This document shows, piece by piece, positions 1-12,060 of a DNA stretch of 64,000 bases. Position 1 is the first letter of the stretch. Each line of letters opens with the position of its first letter. Location of the stretch: the NCBI GenBank assembly GCA_034509735.1, contig JACGWO010000003.1:11408001-11472000 (forward strand). The letters are read 5' to 3'. The notes under the pieces are model-generated. The model had not been told where the DNA came from and ran no database searches. It was given only the letters and a program-made list of their open reading frames with translations. The translations under genes and the position numbers were made by a program. This stretch comes from Sesamum alatum. Lineage: Eukaryota; Streptophyta; Magnoliopsida; Lamiales; Pedaliaceae.

Positions 1-480
1 TATGCCTTTTTTGTACAATTTTGATAAAAATACCCTTATGGAGCCTATATAATTGACTAAGTGCACTTTGACTTGTTTTGAGTGTGTTTCTTTTATATTT
101 TTAATGCATGTAAAAAATTACTTAAAAATACAAAAAAAGTATATAAATATTTTGAAGTTTTATAATTTAAATTGAAATATTAAATTGAAATTATAATACA
201 AAAATTAATATAATAAATTTATTTTTATATTTAAATATCTTAATGAATATAAGTGTTAATAAATATCTAAATCTAATATAAATGTTAATAATTATTTATA
301 TATATTTAATTAATTTAAATTATTAATTAATTAAAAAATTTAAATAATTATCTTTATTTACTATAAATAATATTAAAATTTAAATTATTATTATAAAAAA
401 CTGAATTAATTTAAATTTATAATTATTTTGAAATTAAAAAAATTAGAAAACTATAAAACAAATAAAAATTAAAAAAAAAT

Positions 481-630
481 TGGGCGACGGTCGCTGCCGT
501 CGCCCAGATTGTGGGCGGCCGCCGTCGCCTCAGATTGGGGGCGACGACGTCGCCCCCTTCTGTATAACCCCCTAACCTGGGTTGACTCGCCGTCGCCCAG
601 ATCTGCATATGCGGGGGCGACGGCGTCGCC
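481..630. repeat. Cluster of GGCGACG hairpins
   Basis: There are four perfect inverted repeats. 482-490 pairs with 497-505 (GGGCGACGG / CCGTCGCCC). 537-546 pairs with 548-557 (GGGGGCGACG / CGTCGCCCCC). 588-598 pairs with 615-625 (CGCCGTCGCCC / GGGCGACGGCG). 616-622 pairs with 624-630 (GGCGACG / CGTCGCC). The last two overlap, so they are alternative folds. All share the core GGCGACG. Confidence 0.8.
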
Positions 631-1017
631 ATCGTCCCATTTGGTAGTGGTGGGGGGTGGCGGCAGGGGTTGGGGGTGGGGGGCGGCGACAGGGGGTGGG
701 AGGGGCGGCGGCGGTGGGAGGCGGGTGGGGGCGGGTTTTTTTTTAGGGGGGAGTTAATTTTGAATTATTTATTAAATAATAATATTTATTTTTATAATGT
801 ATTATTTTAATTAATTAAATCTAACCATTGATTTTCTTATAAATTTGAGATCCAACGGTCAAAATTAATAGATTAGATCTAACGGCTCAGATATAACAAT
901 CAAGATCCAACGGTCATTAAAATAAAGAATAATATATAATAAGTAAGGGCATAACGGTCAATTTGTTAAAAAGTTAACGCCGTTAGTGTTTTTTAACGGA
1001 GATGGGCGATTGAGCTG

Positions 1018-1110
1018 ACTTTTACAAAACACAAGGGGGTTTTTCACCTATTTTTAAAACAGAAGGGGATTTTTAGCCGACTTTTCAAAACACAGGGGGG
1101 TTTTATGCAT
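1018..1110. repeat. Three imperfect ~31-bp tandem units
   Basis: Units are 1018-1049, 1050-1079 and 1080-1110. Each has the pattern ACTTTT(A)CAAAACA followed by a run of G and then TTTTT. They differ by a few substitutions and 1-2 bp indels. Confidence 0.75.
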
Positions 1111-1387
1111 TTTAGCCTTTTCTTTGTCTATCCACCTCTCTGATTGAAGGTTTTTAATTGCATTACACAAAATTGATTTGTTTTATTTTATCAACAACTT
1201 GCCTTATTCGAGAGGAATTGGCCCTAGCCCAAACACAATTAACCCCCTTTCTATTGATTTGTTCGAGTTGTTATATTTTCTTTAATAACTCAATTAAATC
1301 TATACTTATTTTTGTCTTGGTAGGTTGTAACATGGTTTAATTCAAAGAAGAATCTGTATCCTCTATTCAAAAAAATTTGGTTATCCT
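1111..1387. other. Unassigned flank of the first copia insertion
   Basis: AT-rich sequence with no coding or repeat signature I recognise. It ends in ATCCT (1383-1387), the left TSD of the element that follows. Before that insertion it was contiguous with the PMD pseudogene starting at 8173, so it may be PMD upstream sequence. Confidence 0.4.
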
Positions 1388-2714
1388 TGTTAGAATAGGT
1401 GACCAGAAAGCCAATAGGTTTGGTAATTTGTAACCTATTCGACAACTTGATGTAAATATAATATTATTATGTGGTGAATAAAATGAGTATTCGTCACTTC
1501 TGGTGCTTACTTTGTTGCGCTCATTTCACATTTGTTAAAACGATGTTTAACTTATATCGCAACAAAGCCCACAGATCATGGATAACAACTCGTGCAGTTG
1601 GGCCACGCATTGGATGGTGGTCATGAAACCAACTGATTAAGAGTTGGGTATGAAATATTCCAAGTCGAGGACCTCGAGACAGGGTATCGAGAGTCTTATT
1701 GAGACTTGCGTCAAGAGTCGTGTTCATTGGATGAGTGTTGTGTTTCATCGGGGACAGGCATGGGACGCCTACACGATCTTGATGGGTTGGTCGGCTGGGG
1801 TCGAGCCAACTGGACTGACTTGCAGGGATCATCATATGGAAGCCTTGGAGGCTTGGTCGGTATGATTGGTTTTCCCCGGTTCCGATAGTATAGGAGTAAT
1901 CCTCAGACTTAAGGGATCATGGCAGTCACGTGCATAGGACGGCTGTATCTTGGATCTGGCGATAGGTGATCATTTTGTAAGATGATTATCATAAAGCCTT
2001 GTCCAGTGCAGTCGGAATGTGTAGCGAGGACGGTGGATTCCAAGAAGAGGATCCGTCCCCTGTCAGTATGTGACAGAGGTATCTCCTATGCAGTCGGAGA
2101 CACGTTTATGCTGTTTGAAGCTGTGGCCACAGTGGTTGGTCGAACAGGGAATGGTTTCCTGTGTCAAAGCAATGAAGCATACGTGGTCTCGAGTATTAAG
2201 CATAGATGCCTAGTGAAGGATGGGAACCGACGCCCAATTCCATACCCTAGACTAAGGCTGGGAGACGGTAGACGGAAGGATCGTACCCGTACGAAATCGG
2301 CACCTAAATGTTCACGCCAATTCAGCTAGTCTCTAGTGCCATGGACCGTTGCTAGACGGCCACCCATGGTGACAGGCCCTTGTGGGACACGGGCCCAAGT
2401 CTAGCTGAGGGTGAACCTAAAGGGTCACACACAAATCACCGAGGAGGTTGAGAGATTGACTTGGACTCGATCTCGAAGGATAAATATTGGATTACTTAAG
2501 GGAAAGTCCATTAGATGGATGGGCTGATATTGTATCGGGCCTTCGTTTAATCGGTAAATTGGATTTTCTATTAAATATGGAAAGTTGAGACGTTGAGATG
2601 TTGGATCTTTTAATTAGATTAAAAGATCAACGGGAATAATTTAAATGGACATTAAATTGGATTTAATATTGGGTTCGTCGTAATTGGATTATGATAAAAC
2701 CCGGTCCGTTAAAA
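1388..2714 (+). repeat. 5' LTR of LTR-I element, 3'-truncated
   Basis: Starts TGTTAGAATAGGTGACC and parallels the 3' LTR at 5951 up to the words CCCGGTCCGTTAAA, where the copies part. The downstream U3-R-U5 part, which carries the conserved terminal hairpin in other copies, is missing. Confidence 0.9.
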
Positions 2715-3183
2715 TGTCCGAGCCTTCTATCCACAGCAATGTGGTGAGGAAGCTACCACTACCCAAGTGTGGTCTAACAAGTCGTGGCACACTTGGACTA
2801 GGGGAAAGCTGCACCATTGTTGTGAACAAAAAGACTGCACTCGCTGTTTCCCCGTCTCACGAGTCGTGGGGAGCGACAGTTTGAGGCATGATTTGGTTGA
2901 TGGGTCGGGCCCAACACTGAGTAACATGGTTCGCTTGGACTCCTCGGAACCATGTGAATAGGTGAGGCAAAATATCTTGGGAATCTCATTGGATGAGAAT
3001 GATATTGGATATCTCCCACGAGGTCTTCTTCATGTGAATCGTAAAAGCGGGGCATGGAGATTACGCTTGTGGATCCTGAGCCCACTAGGAAATGATTTCC
3101 CGAAACTCCGCTTGAGAGTGGCGGGCTTTCGTATAAATAGTGGGAGGGTTAAAGACTAAAAGATCAAGTTTTCAACTTGAACA
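2715..3183 (+). other. Copia leader remnant
   Basis: Homologous to the gag-proximal leader of the other copies. It contains the paired palindromes (2776-2786 degenerate, 2858-2868 exact) and a leader TATA box at 3132-3139. The gag start that should follow is deleted. Confidence 0.8.
3132..3139 (+). promoter_or_regulatory. Leader TATA box (TATAAATA)
   Basis: Lies in the conserved context CGTATAAATAGTGGGAG just upstream of where gag would begin in intact copies. Confidence 0.5.
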
Positions 3184-5935
3184 ATAATATTACCATCAAT
3201 AAAAATGGTTTTTTCATTATTAAAGATGGTATTTCTCATCTGCTTGGTACATTTGTCAACGGTCTGTACATACTTCAACAGTCTAATTGGATTATGACTG
3301 CAGAACACAAAACGAAAACGTGATGATCATAATAACGCACAGATATGGCATGCGAGGTTAGGTCATATCTCTAAAGATAGGATAAGAAGGTTGGTGGACT
3401 CAAAGAGTCTAGAAATAGACGATTTGGACAACCTACCGAACTGCGAATCCTGTCTGAAGGGAAAGATAACCAAAAAATCCTTTGTTGGACAAAGCACGCT
3501 AGCCAGTGGTCTGTTGGATTTGATCTATACGGATGTCTGTGGCCCACTAAATACTCAGGCTAGAGGTGGGTACTCATACTTCATAACCTTTACCGATGAT
3601 CACTCACGGTATGGTTATGTTTACCTGACGAGGTACAAGTCTGAAGCCTTTGGAAGGTTTAAGGAATACAGACTTGAAGTAGAGAACCAAACCGGTCAAA
3701 AGATCAAAGCCCTTCAGTCGGACCGAGGTGGAGTGTATTTGAGTGGTGAGTTTACTGATTATCTAAAAGAGAATGGGATTCTCTCTCAGTGGACCCCTCC
3801 TGGAACACCATAGCTTAATTGTGTGTCTGAAAGGAGGAATCGGACCTTGTTGGACATGGTCCGATCCATGATGAGTTTTACCGAACTCCCCCTTTCCTTC
3901 TGGGGATATGCTCTTGAGACGGTGGTCAAAGTTTTGAACTTGGCGCCATCTAAGAAGGTATCCCAGACACCATATGAGATATGGCATGGCAAGCCTGCCT
4001 CATACAAATACTTGAAAGTGTGGGGTTGCCCCACATATGTCAAGAGATTAGTCGGAGATAAACTGGACTCAAGGTCTGTTTATGCAGGTTCATTGACTAT
4101 CCAAAAGAAACTGTGGGGTATTATTTCTATGATCCCTCTGAGCAAAAGGTTTTTGTCTCGTGAAACGCAGTGTTCTTGGAAAAGGGTTTTCCATCAGATA
4201 GTCGACGCGATGAGGTACTCCTTGAGGAATCAAATGAGGTACCCCATGAGGCGACAGTGACATCTGAGCCATTAGTTCCCACTGATATTATGCTAGTCCT
4301 CCGTAGGTCGCTCAGAGTATCCCATGCACCTGATAGGTATGAATTTTTGGGCCTGACCGATCAACTGGATAATGATCCAAAGACGTACGGAGAAGCGATG
4401 TCGGACATCGATTCGGATAAGTGGCTTGAGGCCATGAAATCCAAGATGGACTCAATGGGTACAAACCAGGTTTGGACCCTAGTAGACCCACCCAAAGGGG
4501 TAAAACCCGTAGGGTGTAAATGGGTCTACAAATGTAAGCTTGGAGCTGACGGGGAGGCTACAACCTTAAAAGCCAGGCTTGTGGCGAAGGGTTATACTCA
4601 GCGACCCGGGGTCCATTTTGAGGAAACCTACTCGCCTGTAGCAATGGCCAAGTCCATTCGGATACTGCTTGCCATAGCAGCATGGTATGACTATGAAATA
4701 TGGCAGATGGACGTGAAAACGGCCTTCCTCAACGGTTTCGTAGAGGAAGAGATCAGCTGCAAGGTTTCACAACTGTTGGAGAAGAGCAAAAGGTCTGTCG
4801 TCTCCAAAGGTCCATCTATGGCCTCAAACAAGCTTCCCGAAGCTGGAACATACATTTTGATGAAGTCATACGGGGATATGGTTTCATCAAGAACGAGTCC
4901 GATCCTTGTGTATACAAGAAGAGCAGTGGGAGCTCAGTTGCGTTTCTGGTGCTTTATGTGGATGACATCTTGCTCATTGGGAATGATGCTAAGATGTTGG
5001 GTACCACTAAAGCTTGGTTGTCAACACGATTCTCCATGAAGGACATAGGCGAGGCATCCTACATCCTTGGCATCAAGATCTAAGGGATAGATCTAGAAGG
5101 ATGTTAGGAATGCCTCAGTCCTTGTATATTGAGAAAGTCTTGAAGAGATTCAAGATGGAGAACTCAAAATGAGGATTCCGTCCTATGAGGCATGGAATTA
5201 AGTTATCCAAGAAGCAGTCTCCTAAGACTGATGAGGAGCTTAAACAGATGTTGGACATCCCCTATGCTTCAGCTGTAGGCAGCATACAGTATGCTGTTCA
5301 GTGCACTAGACCTGATGTGGCTTTCGCTTTGAGCGTAACTAGTCGATATCAGTCGTGTGCTGGGAGGCACACTGGAGTGCAGTCAAGACTATCCTGAAGT
5401 ACCTAAAAAGGACTAAGGACATGTTCTTGATCTACGGTAGTGGAGAGTTGATACTGGAAGGCTATAGCGACTCTAGCTTCCAGTCGGATGACGATGATGC
5501 CAAGTCTCAGCATGGTTTTGTATTTAGACTAAAATGGTGGCGTGGTTACTTGGAAGGGTTCCAAGCAGGCTACCACAGCGGACTCCACCATAGAGTTTTG
5601 AATATATAGTGGCTTTGGAAGCTGCTAAGGAGTGGTTTGGTTGATGAGCTACATCCAAGGGTTGGGTGTAGTACCTAGCACAGCTAAGCTTGTAGTTATC
5701 TTCTACGATAACAGCGGGGCGATAGCGCCAGAAAAGGAACCGAGATCTCATCACGATCCAAACATATTCTTAGACGCTACCATCTGCTTAGAGAGATGGA
5801 TAACATGAGTGACTTTGGTTGGACCGAGTCAGCTCTGCAGAAAAAATAGCAGATACACTAGCTAAGCCCATGTCGCAAGTTACCCATACTCACCATCTGA
5901 ATCAGAGGTTCGAGGTCAATGGGTGATTGGCTTTA
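3184..5935 (+). pseudogene. pol: copia pol remnant (integrase, RT, RNase H)
   Basis: Encodes fragments of the copia polyprotein. Integrase opens around 3340 with the HHCC zinc finger (CHIS-type context WHARLGHIS, then CESCLKGK) and the TDVCGP and SDRGG parts of the DDE core. RT motifs follow at 4380-5080 (DVKTAFLNG, YVDDI read in another frame). RNase H lies at 5270-5935, ending in MGDWL. The frame is lost repeatedly: a CAG-to-TAG stop in the GTPQLNG motif near 3811, shifts near 4090 and 4750, a stop near 5082 and further breaks after 5390. Gag, the CCHC knuckle and protease are absent because of the upstream deletion. Confidence 0.9.
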
Positions 5936-5939
5936 GGTC

Positions 5940-5950
5940 AAGTGGGAGAT
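5940..5950 (+). promoter_or_regulatory. Polypurine tract
   Basis: AAGTGGGAGAT directly abutting the 3' LTR; this is the plus-strand primer of reverse transcription in LTR elements. Confidence 0.85.
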
Positions 5951-8167
5951 TGTTAGAATAGGTGCCAGAAAGCCAATAGGTTTGGCAATTTGTAACCTAT
6001 TCGACAACTTGATGTAAATGTAACTTATTATGTGATAAATAAATTGAGTATTCGTCACTTCTGGTGATTACTTTGTTGCGCTCATTTCACATTTGTTAAA
6101 ACGGTGTTTAACTTATATCGTAACAAAGCCCACATACCATGGATAACAACTCGTGCAGTTGGGCCACACATTGGATGGTGGTCATTAAACCAACTGATTA
6201 AGAGTTGGGTCTGAAATGTTCGAAGTCGAGGACCTCGAGACAGGGCATCGAGAGTCCTATTGAGACTTGCGTCAAGAGTCGTGTTCATTGGATGAGTGCC
6301 GTGTTTCATCGACGACAGGCGTGGGACGCCTACACGATCTTGACGGGTTGGTCGACTGGGGTCGAGCCGACTGGACTGACTTGCGGGGATCATCATATGG
6401 AAGCCTTGGAGGCTTGGTCGGTATTTTTGGTTTTCCCCGGTTCCGATAGTACGGGAGTAATCCTCAGACTTGAGGGATCATGGCAGTCACGTGCATAGGA
6501 TGGCTGTATCTTGGATCTGGCGAGAGGTGATCATTTTCTAAGATGATTATCATAAGCCTTGTCTAGTGCAGTCGGAATGTGTAGCGAGGACGGTGGATTC
6601 CAAGAAGAGGATCCGTCCCCTGTTAGTATGTGATAGAGGTATCTCCTATGCACTCGGAGACACATTCATGCTGTTTGAAGTTGTGGCCACAGTGGTTGGT
6701 CGAACAGGGAATGGTTTCCTGTGTCGACGCAATGAAGCATACGTGGTCTCGAGTATTCAGCATAGATGCCTAGTCAAGGACGGGAACCGACGCCCAATTC
6801 CATACCCTAGACTAAGGCCGGGAGACGGTAGACGGAAGGATCGTACCCGTACGGAATCGGCGCCTAAATGTTCACGCCAATTCACCTAGTCTCTAGTGTC
6901 ATGGACCGTTGCTAGACGGCCACCTATGGTAACGGGCCCTTGTGGGACACGGGCCCAAGTCTAGTTGAGGCTGAACCTAAAGGGTCACACACAAATCACC
7001 GAGGAGGTTGAGAGATAGACTTGGAGTCGATCTCGAAGGATAAATATTGGATTACTTAAGGGAAAGTCCATTAGATGGACGGGCTGATATTGTATCGGGC
7101 ATTCGTTTAATCGGTAAATTGGATTTTCGATTAAATATGGAAAGTTGAGACGTTGGATCTTTTAATTGGATTAAAAGATCAACGGGAATAATTTAAATGG
7201 ACCTTAAATTTTATTTAATGTTGGGTTCATCGTAATTGGATTACGATAAAACCCGGTCCGTTAAATTTTACCCGAAAGGAGAAATAATTCCTATTTTGGA
7301 ATAGGAAGAAGTTGGACTTCTTCCCTTAATTAAGCATGGCCGAGATGCTCCCTTGGAGGAAGCAAAATTAGCCATGTTTCATGCTAGGTGGTATGTTGAC
7401 TTATCTCTTTTGGAAAGAGACAAATCAACTCCAATCAAGCTTCTCTGTTTTGGTATGATTTGATCATACCATAAATTTTGGTGTGTTTGATTGAAGAATT
7501 GATGGTGATTGATTGGAATGAATCTAGACATCCTTGGATGAACCTAGACACATTCCAATAATCACATTAATTATGTATATATATTAGAATATAGTACACC
7601 AAGCATAAGTGATTCATTATTCATCTTATTCTAGGTAAGAGAAGAAGGAATATTCTGATCTCCTCTCCCTCTCTAACTCTCGGTTTTCTCCTCCTACCTT
7701 TCACTTGTGTTCTTCACTTGGTTTTGAATCAAGAGGAAGAACAAAGTAGGTTTAAGAGAACACTAATTCATAGTGTTCTTCTCTTAAACCGATTCCTTCG
7801 TAAACCCATTTTCTTCTAGCAAGGAGAACGTGCGTTTGTTCTGGTGTGGTGTGGATCACCTTTGGAGAATCCATGCATTTGGATTTCGTGAGCATTCCGG
7901 ATAAGGAACAACGCAAGTAGCCGGGAGCATACGTTAAACAATCAAAGGTAACGGTTTTATTACGCTTTGGTTGATTTAAAATTTATCTATGCTCTATGTG
8001 TTTAAATATACGTTTCCAATATTTACATATCCTACATCGAACGCCCGGTTAAGCACCCAAGGGTACACCCCTTGGGATTCATTTATTTAAATTAGATTTA
8101 AATTTACGCACCCTTTCTCGCTTTCTCGCTTTCGCTTGCGCTCCCGTGCGGATCCGGTTATCCTTCA
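5951..8167 (+). repeat. 3' LTR of LTR-I element (2217 bp)
   Basis: Runs from TGTTAGAATAGG to CCTTCA with the right TSD directly after. It carries the CCATGG-type element at 6899-6929 (first base pair degenerate), a TATATATA stretch near 7577 and the terminal hairpin at 8056-8076. It is the reference copy for the truncated 5' LTR. Confidence 0.92.
8056..8076 (+). promoter_or_regulatory. Conserved LTR 3'-end hairpin, CCC/GGG class
   Basis: CCCAAGGG (8056-8063), loop TACAC, CCCTTGGG (8069-8076). The same form occurs at 14176-14196 and 47200-47220. Other LTR families pair different bases at the outer positions. Confidence 0.7.
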
Positions 8168-8172
8168 ATCCT

Positions 8173-8480
8173 TGATGACGAAAATCAACCCATGGAGAAA
8201 GGTACAACTTTGACGATTGACACTCCTCTTCATCGGTCGATATGCAAACCAATGGCTGAGGTTGATGAATCCACTTCACACGGAATAATGGTCTCAAGAA
8301 GTTCCATTGAGCAAGACTTCCAAGGTGTGGTCTTTGCAAGCTACTCATCACTGTTATTCTGACGAACCAAGTCTTCTACCGATACTAGGTGCCGTACTTG
8401 AAGGGAAAGCTAAGTGGGGTGACACCGTTCAATTTGCCCGTGAGTTCTGCTATATCAAAGGATTATGTGAGTAGACATAA
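8173..8480 (+). pseudogene. Plant mobile domain (PMD) protein, N-terminal fragment
   Basis: In the frame GACGAAAATCAA the sequence reads DENQPMEKGTTLTIDT and on to FASYSSLLF. A TGG-to-TGA stop follows near 8361, then RTKSS. After a frameshift the other frame reads WGDTVQFAREFCYIKGLCE. This is the N-terminal part of PMD (aminotransferase-like, MAIN-like) proteins. It is cut at 8480 by a solo LTR and resumes at 10679; the TSD CATAA flanks the break. The family is known from genes linked to meristem maintenance and silencing and from transposons. The recognition is from memory of the family pattern. Confidence 0.75.
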
Positions 8481-10673
8481 TGTTAGAATAGGTGACCAGA
8501 AAGCCAATTGGATTGGCGGTTTTGGGAACTATTCATCAATCTTTATTAATACAATATTATCCTGATGAATAGAGTAAGTATTCATCACTGGCACTGTGTT
8601 ACTACTAACTTTGAACGGCGTTTCAACGTCACAACAAATGCCCACAGACCAATTGGATAACCCATGTAGTTGGGCTGCGCATTAGATGGCGGCTATGAAA
8701 CCAACTTCTGAGGGTTGGTCTGAAACATTCCAGGTTGAGGACCTCGAAACTGGGCATCAAGTGTCCTATTGAGACTTGCACTAAGTATTGCATTCACTGG
8801 GTGAGTACCGAGTTTCATCGGCAACAGACGAAGGTCGTCTATGCAATTTTAGTGGGTTAGTTGACAAGGTGGTCGACTGACTGAAGTGACTCGCGGGAAT
8901 CATCATATGGAAGCCTTGGAGGCTTGGTCGGTATGACTGGATTTTCCGGTTTCCATAGTACAGGATTAGTCCTCGGACTTGAGGAATCATGGCAGTCACG
9001 TGCATATGAAGATTGTATCTTGGATCTGGCGAGAGGTGATCATTCTATAAGATGGTCATTATAAGCCTTGTCCATCCAGTTGGAGTATGTACCGAGGACG
9101 GTGCATTCCAAGATAGGATATGTCCCCTGTCAGTACATGACGGTGATGTCTCCTGTGCACTCTGAGATGGTTTACACTCTGAAAGTCTACGGCCATAGCA
9201 ATTGATTGAGTAGGAAAGGGTTTCCTACGTCGATCAATAGAGTAAACGCATCTGGGGTATGAAGCATAGTTGCCTAATCAAGGATGGGAACCGATGCCAA
9301 ATTCCATACCCTAGACTAAGGCCGGGAGACGGTCGACAGTAGGACCGTACCGATACAGAATCAGCGCCTAAATGGTCATGCCAACATTCACCTAGTCTCT
9401 AGTGCCATGGACCGTTGCTAGACGGCCACCCATGGTGACGGACTCCTATTGGACAAGAGCCCAAGTCTAGCTGAGGGTGAACCTAAAGGGTCACACACAA
9501 ATCACCGAGGAGATGAAGGAATTGACTTGGAGTCAATTTTAGAGGATGATAAGTAATTGGAGTACTTAAGGGATTGTCCATTGGATGGACGGGACGATAT
9601 TGTATCGGGCCCTCGTTTAATCGGTAAACAGGATTTATTGATTAGTATCGAAAGTTGAGGTGTTGGAATTTTTAATTGGATTAAAAGATCAACGGAAATT
9701 ATTTAAGTGGACATTAAATTAAATTGGATTTAATTTTTGGGTTCGTCGTAAATGGATTATGGTAGAACCCGGTCCGTTAAATTTTGACCTGAGAGGTGTG
9801 TTAATTCCATTTATGGAATAGGAAGAAGTTGGACTTCTTCCCTAAATAAGCATGGCTGAAAATTGCCACCTTGGAGGGAGCAAAAATCAGCCATGTTGGA
9901 TGCTAGGTGTTAGTTGACTTTTCTCTTTTGGTGAGAGACAAATCAACTCCAATCAAGCCCTTCCCTTTTGGTATGATTGATCATACCTTAAAAGTTGGTA
10001 GGCTTGATTGAAGAATTGGTGGTGATTGATTGGGATGTATCTAGACATCCTTGGATGAAACTAGACACATTCCAATAATCACATTAATTATGTATATATA
10101 TATGAATACTAACACCTATTGATGATGAATTTCATTATTAATCTTTTTTTAGGAAAAAGATAAAAACTCTCCATACACTCTCTCACTCTCTCTACTATAA
10201 AAAATCCTCTTTGTTGCTTCATTGATCTATGATCAGTTGAAGGACAAAGTAAGATCAAGAAGGAACACTAATTTGATAGTGTAATTTCTTCTTTGATTTC
10301 ACCCTCTAGATCCGTTTTTTTTTTCTAGCAAGAAAAACGAGATCTCTTCCGGTGTGGTGTGGACTACGTTAGAGGGTCTCTACGTTGGGACCTCACGTGG
10401 ACGAACGTCGTGAGGAATCAATGCGTGTAGCCGATCAAAATACAAAATCGAGAAAGGTATTCCGGTTTATATTTTATGCTCTCGGTTTCTTCTTTATTCT
10501 ATTGCCACGAACGCTTATTTATTTTATATATGTTTATATTCTGCGTTTATACACCGATAGCCTGGGAACGTTCAAGGGAACACCCCTTGAACGCGATTTA
10601 AATTCTTTTATTCCGTAAGTTTTTATCTCCACCTCGCTTCCGCTGCGTTCTCGGGCCGATCCGCTTTCCTTCA
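8481..10673 (+). mobile_element. Solo LTR, diverged LTR-I
   Basis: One complete LTR (TGTTAG to CCTTCA, 2193 bp) with TSD CATAA at 8476-8480 and 10674-10678 and no internal region, so it is the product of LTR-LTR recombination. It differs from the other LTR-I copies at many positions and indels and is probably older. It has the CCATGG element at 9405-9435 and a distinctive 10-bp terminal hairpin at 10569-10593. Confidence 0.93.
10569..10593 (+). promoter_or_regulatory. Conserved LTR 3'-end hairpin, CGTTC/GAACG class
   Basis: CGTTCAAGGG (10569-10578), loop AACAC, CCCTTGAACG (10584-10593). The outer five pairs all differ from or extend the CCC/GGG class while pairing is kept. Confidence 0.7.
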
Positions 10674-10678
10674 CATAA

Positions 10679-11770
10679 GGGAAATACGTACTCAGCTGGT
10701 GTGAGCACAAGCTAGTTGTAGCTCAAGTATATGATGCCGTGTATGCCTCATTGTTCACTTACGACTGAAGTTCCAACATCGTCAAGGTGTTCTGCGAAGC
10801 GTGTGTTCCTCAACTAACACTCTTCTGACATCTTTCGAAGAGCTGTCTATCTCATTGTGATACGTGCATACCCTTGCTGGACTTCTTACCATTAGACTCC
10901 TTTATGACGAAGTCATCCCAAGCGCCAAGGAGCTTAACGGTGTTGACCAAAGAGGACGAAACTCGTGCCTCGCTCTTGCAAATTCTTGCTCCACGCTTAT
11001 CATTTCCTTCTAGGGATTCGTGATGATGGTCAATCCTCTCAAGTCCCTGCTGATAAGTGGATCAAGTTTTGGTTTAGAAGAGCCATGAAGTACTACGAGC
11101 CCCCTCCGCGTAAAGAGAAGAAGACAATTCATCCTAAGTTGACTCACAACCCTTCCAGAACTTTTGGGGTACATGGGAAGTGGTCCACGCCGGACGAGGC
11201 GTTACTGTCGAAGCTTGGCATCGAAGGAACTTTAAAGCAAGAGACATTCTTGGCGACGTATTTGATGTGTTGGCTTTGTGCCTTTGCTCTTCCCATCCAA
11301 GATATTGGCTTAATACGTCCAAGTGTTTTCAAGGTGGCGAGTGCCATGACGGCCTCAAAGGGTTGGTCTTGGCATTCTCGTCTTGGCTAGTATTTACAAA
11401 GGATTGAATAAGATTCGTAACTCATCAAGACTAACTCGCGTGCATTCTCAACTTTTGATTCACTTTGTTTATAGTTGGATAGCTTATTATTTCAAGACTT
11501 ATTATCAAATTGTGCAAAGTGTTCATGGGCCCAAAATGACGCTCGTCTCAGGCGAAGGAGGTGCAAAATACTACGATCTGCAAGAGGCAAGAAAGTGGCC
11601 TCATAGAGGTGACTTTATCTTTTGGACTTGCAACATGATTGTGAAGGACAAGGAATTTTCATTTACAGACGACATGCACGCCACAGAATATGAAGAATCC
11701 TATTTCATGGCCGTTCGTTCAAACTATCTTCTTTTGTGGCAAGGCGATCATTTTGTTGTCGAGCCCTATA
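10679..11770 (+). pseudogene. Plant mobile domain (PMD) protein, main domain
   Basis: Continues the fragment at 8173. It reads SWCEHKLVVAQVYDAVYASL, then after a shift TSFEELSISL, a stop, HTLAGL and YDEVIPSAKELNGVDQRGR. From 10965 a longer open stretch has FWFRRAMKYYEPPPRKEKK, THNPSRTFGVHGKWSTPDEA and CAFALPIQDIGLIRPSVFKV. A second open stretch from 11383 has ASIYKGLNKI, HFVYSWIAYYFKTYY and RSNYLLLWQGDHFVVEPYS. The order matches the PMD fold from start to near its end. There are at least five stops or frameshifts. The gene is cut at about 11770 where copia sequence takes over, so the C-terminus is lost. Confidence 0.82.
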
Positions 11771-12049
11771 GCCGATGTAGTACCTAGCTTTGCTAAGCCT
11801 GTAATTATCTTTTATGATAACAACGGGACGATAGCGCTAGGAAAGGAACCGAGATCTCATCACGATCCAAGCATATTCTTAGACGCTACCATCTACTTAG
11901 AGAGATGGATAGCAGGAGTGACGTTCGGTTGGACCGAGTCACCTCCGCAGAAAACATAGCAGATCCACTTGGTAAGCCCATGTCGCAAGTTGCCCATATT
12001 CACCATCTGAATAAGAGGTTCGAGGTCAATGGGTGATTGGCTTTAGGTC
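11771..12049 (+). pseudogene. pol: copia RNase H C-terminal remnant
   Basis: Reads VVPSFAKPVIIFYDNNGTIA, then KEPRSHHDPSIFLDA, and after a stop the tail ending in MGDWL. The catalytic Asp of the DNNG motif is present, but the fragment lacks everything upstream. The polypurine tract follows at 12050-12060. Confidence 0.85.
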
Positions 12050-12060
12050 AAGTGGGAGAT

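Larger units (their letters stand above)
1..1110. repeat. AT-rich unclassified repeat with GC-rich core
   Basis: Bases 1-480 and 750-1000 are very AT-rich, while 481-745 is GC-rich and built from GGCGAC/GTCGCC words and G-runs. The part around 850-920 repeats the word GATCCAACGGTCA and close variants three times. No LTR ends, coding homology or TSD are visible, and the left end lies outside the window. It could be a non-autonomous DNA transposon (MULE- or Helitron-like), but nothing seen proves this. ORFs here are compositional. Confidence 0.5.
1388..8167 (+). mobile_element. Ty1/copia element, LTR-I family, internally deleted
   Basis: Bounded by the TSD ATCCT at 1383-1387 and 8168-8172, with LTR ends TGTTAG and CCTTCA. 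The order is truncated 5' LTR, leader remnant, pol without gag, PPT and full 3' LTR. Two internal deletions are visible. One removed the 3' part of the 5' LTR with the primer site (junction near 2714). The other removed gag, protease and the start of the integrase region (junction near 3183). It cannot be autonomous. Confidence 0.93.

Noticed and set aside
1982..2329. Open frame of 107-115 codons in LTR-I (also at 6566, 12678, 45744) and a 104-codon minus-strand frame (1521, 6082, 12194)
   Set aside because: Both are kept only in closely similar LTR copies and the 107-codon frame is broken in the diverged copy at 8481. There is no recognised domain. A dN/dS test across many copies would be needed to revive it.
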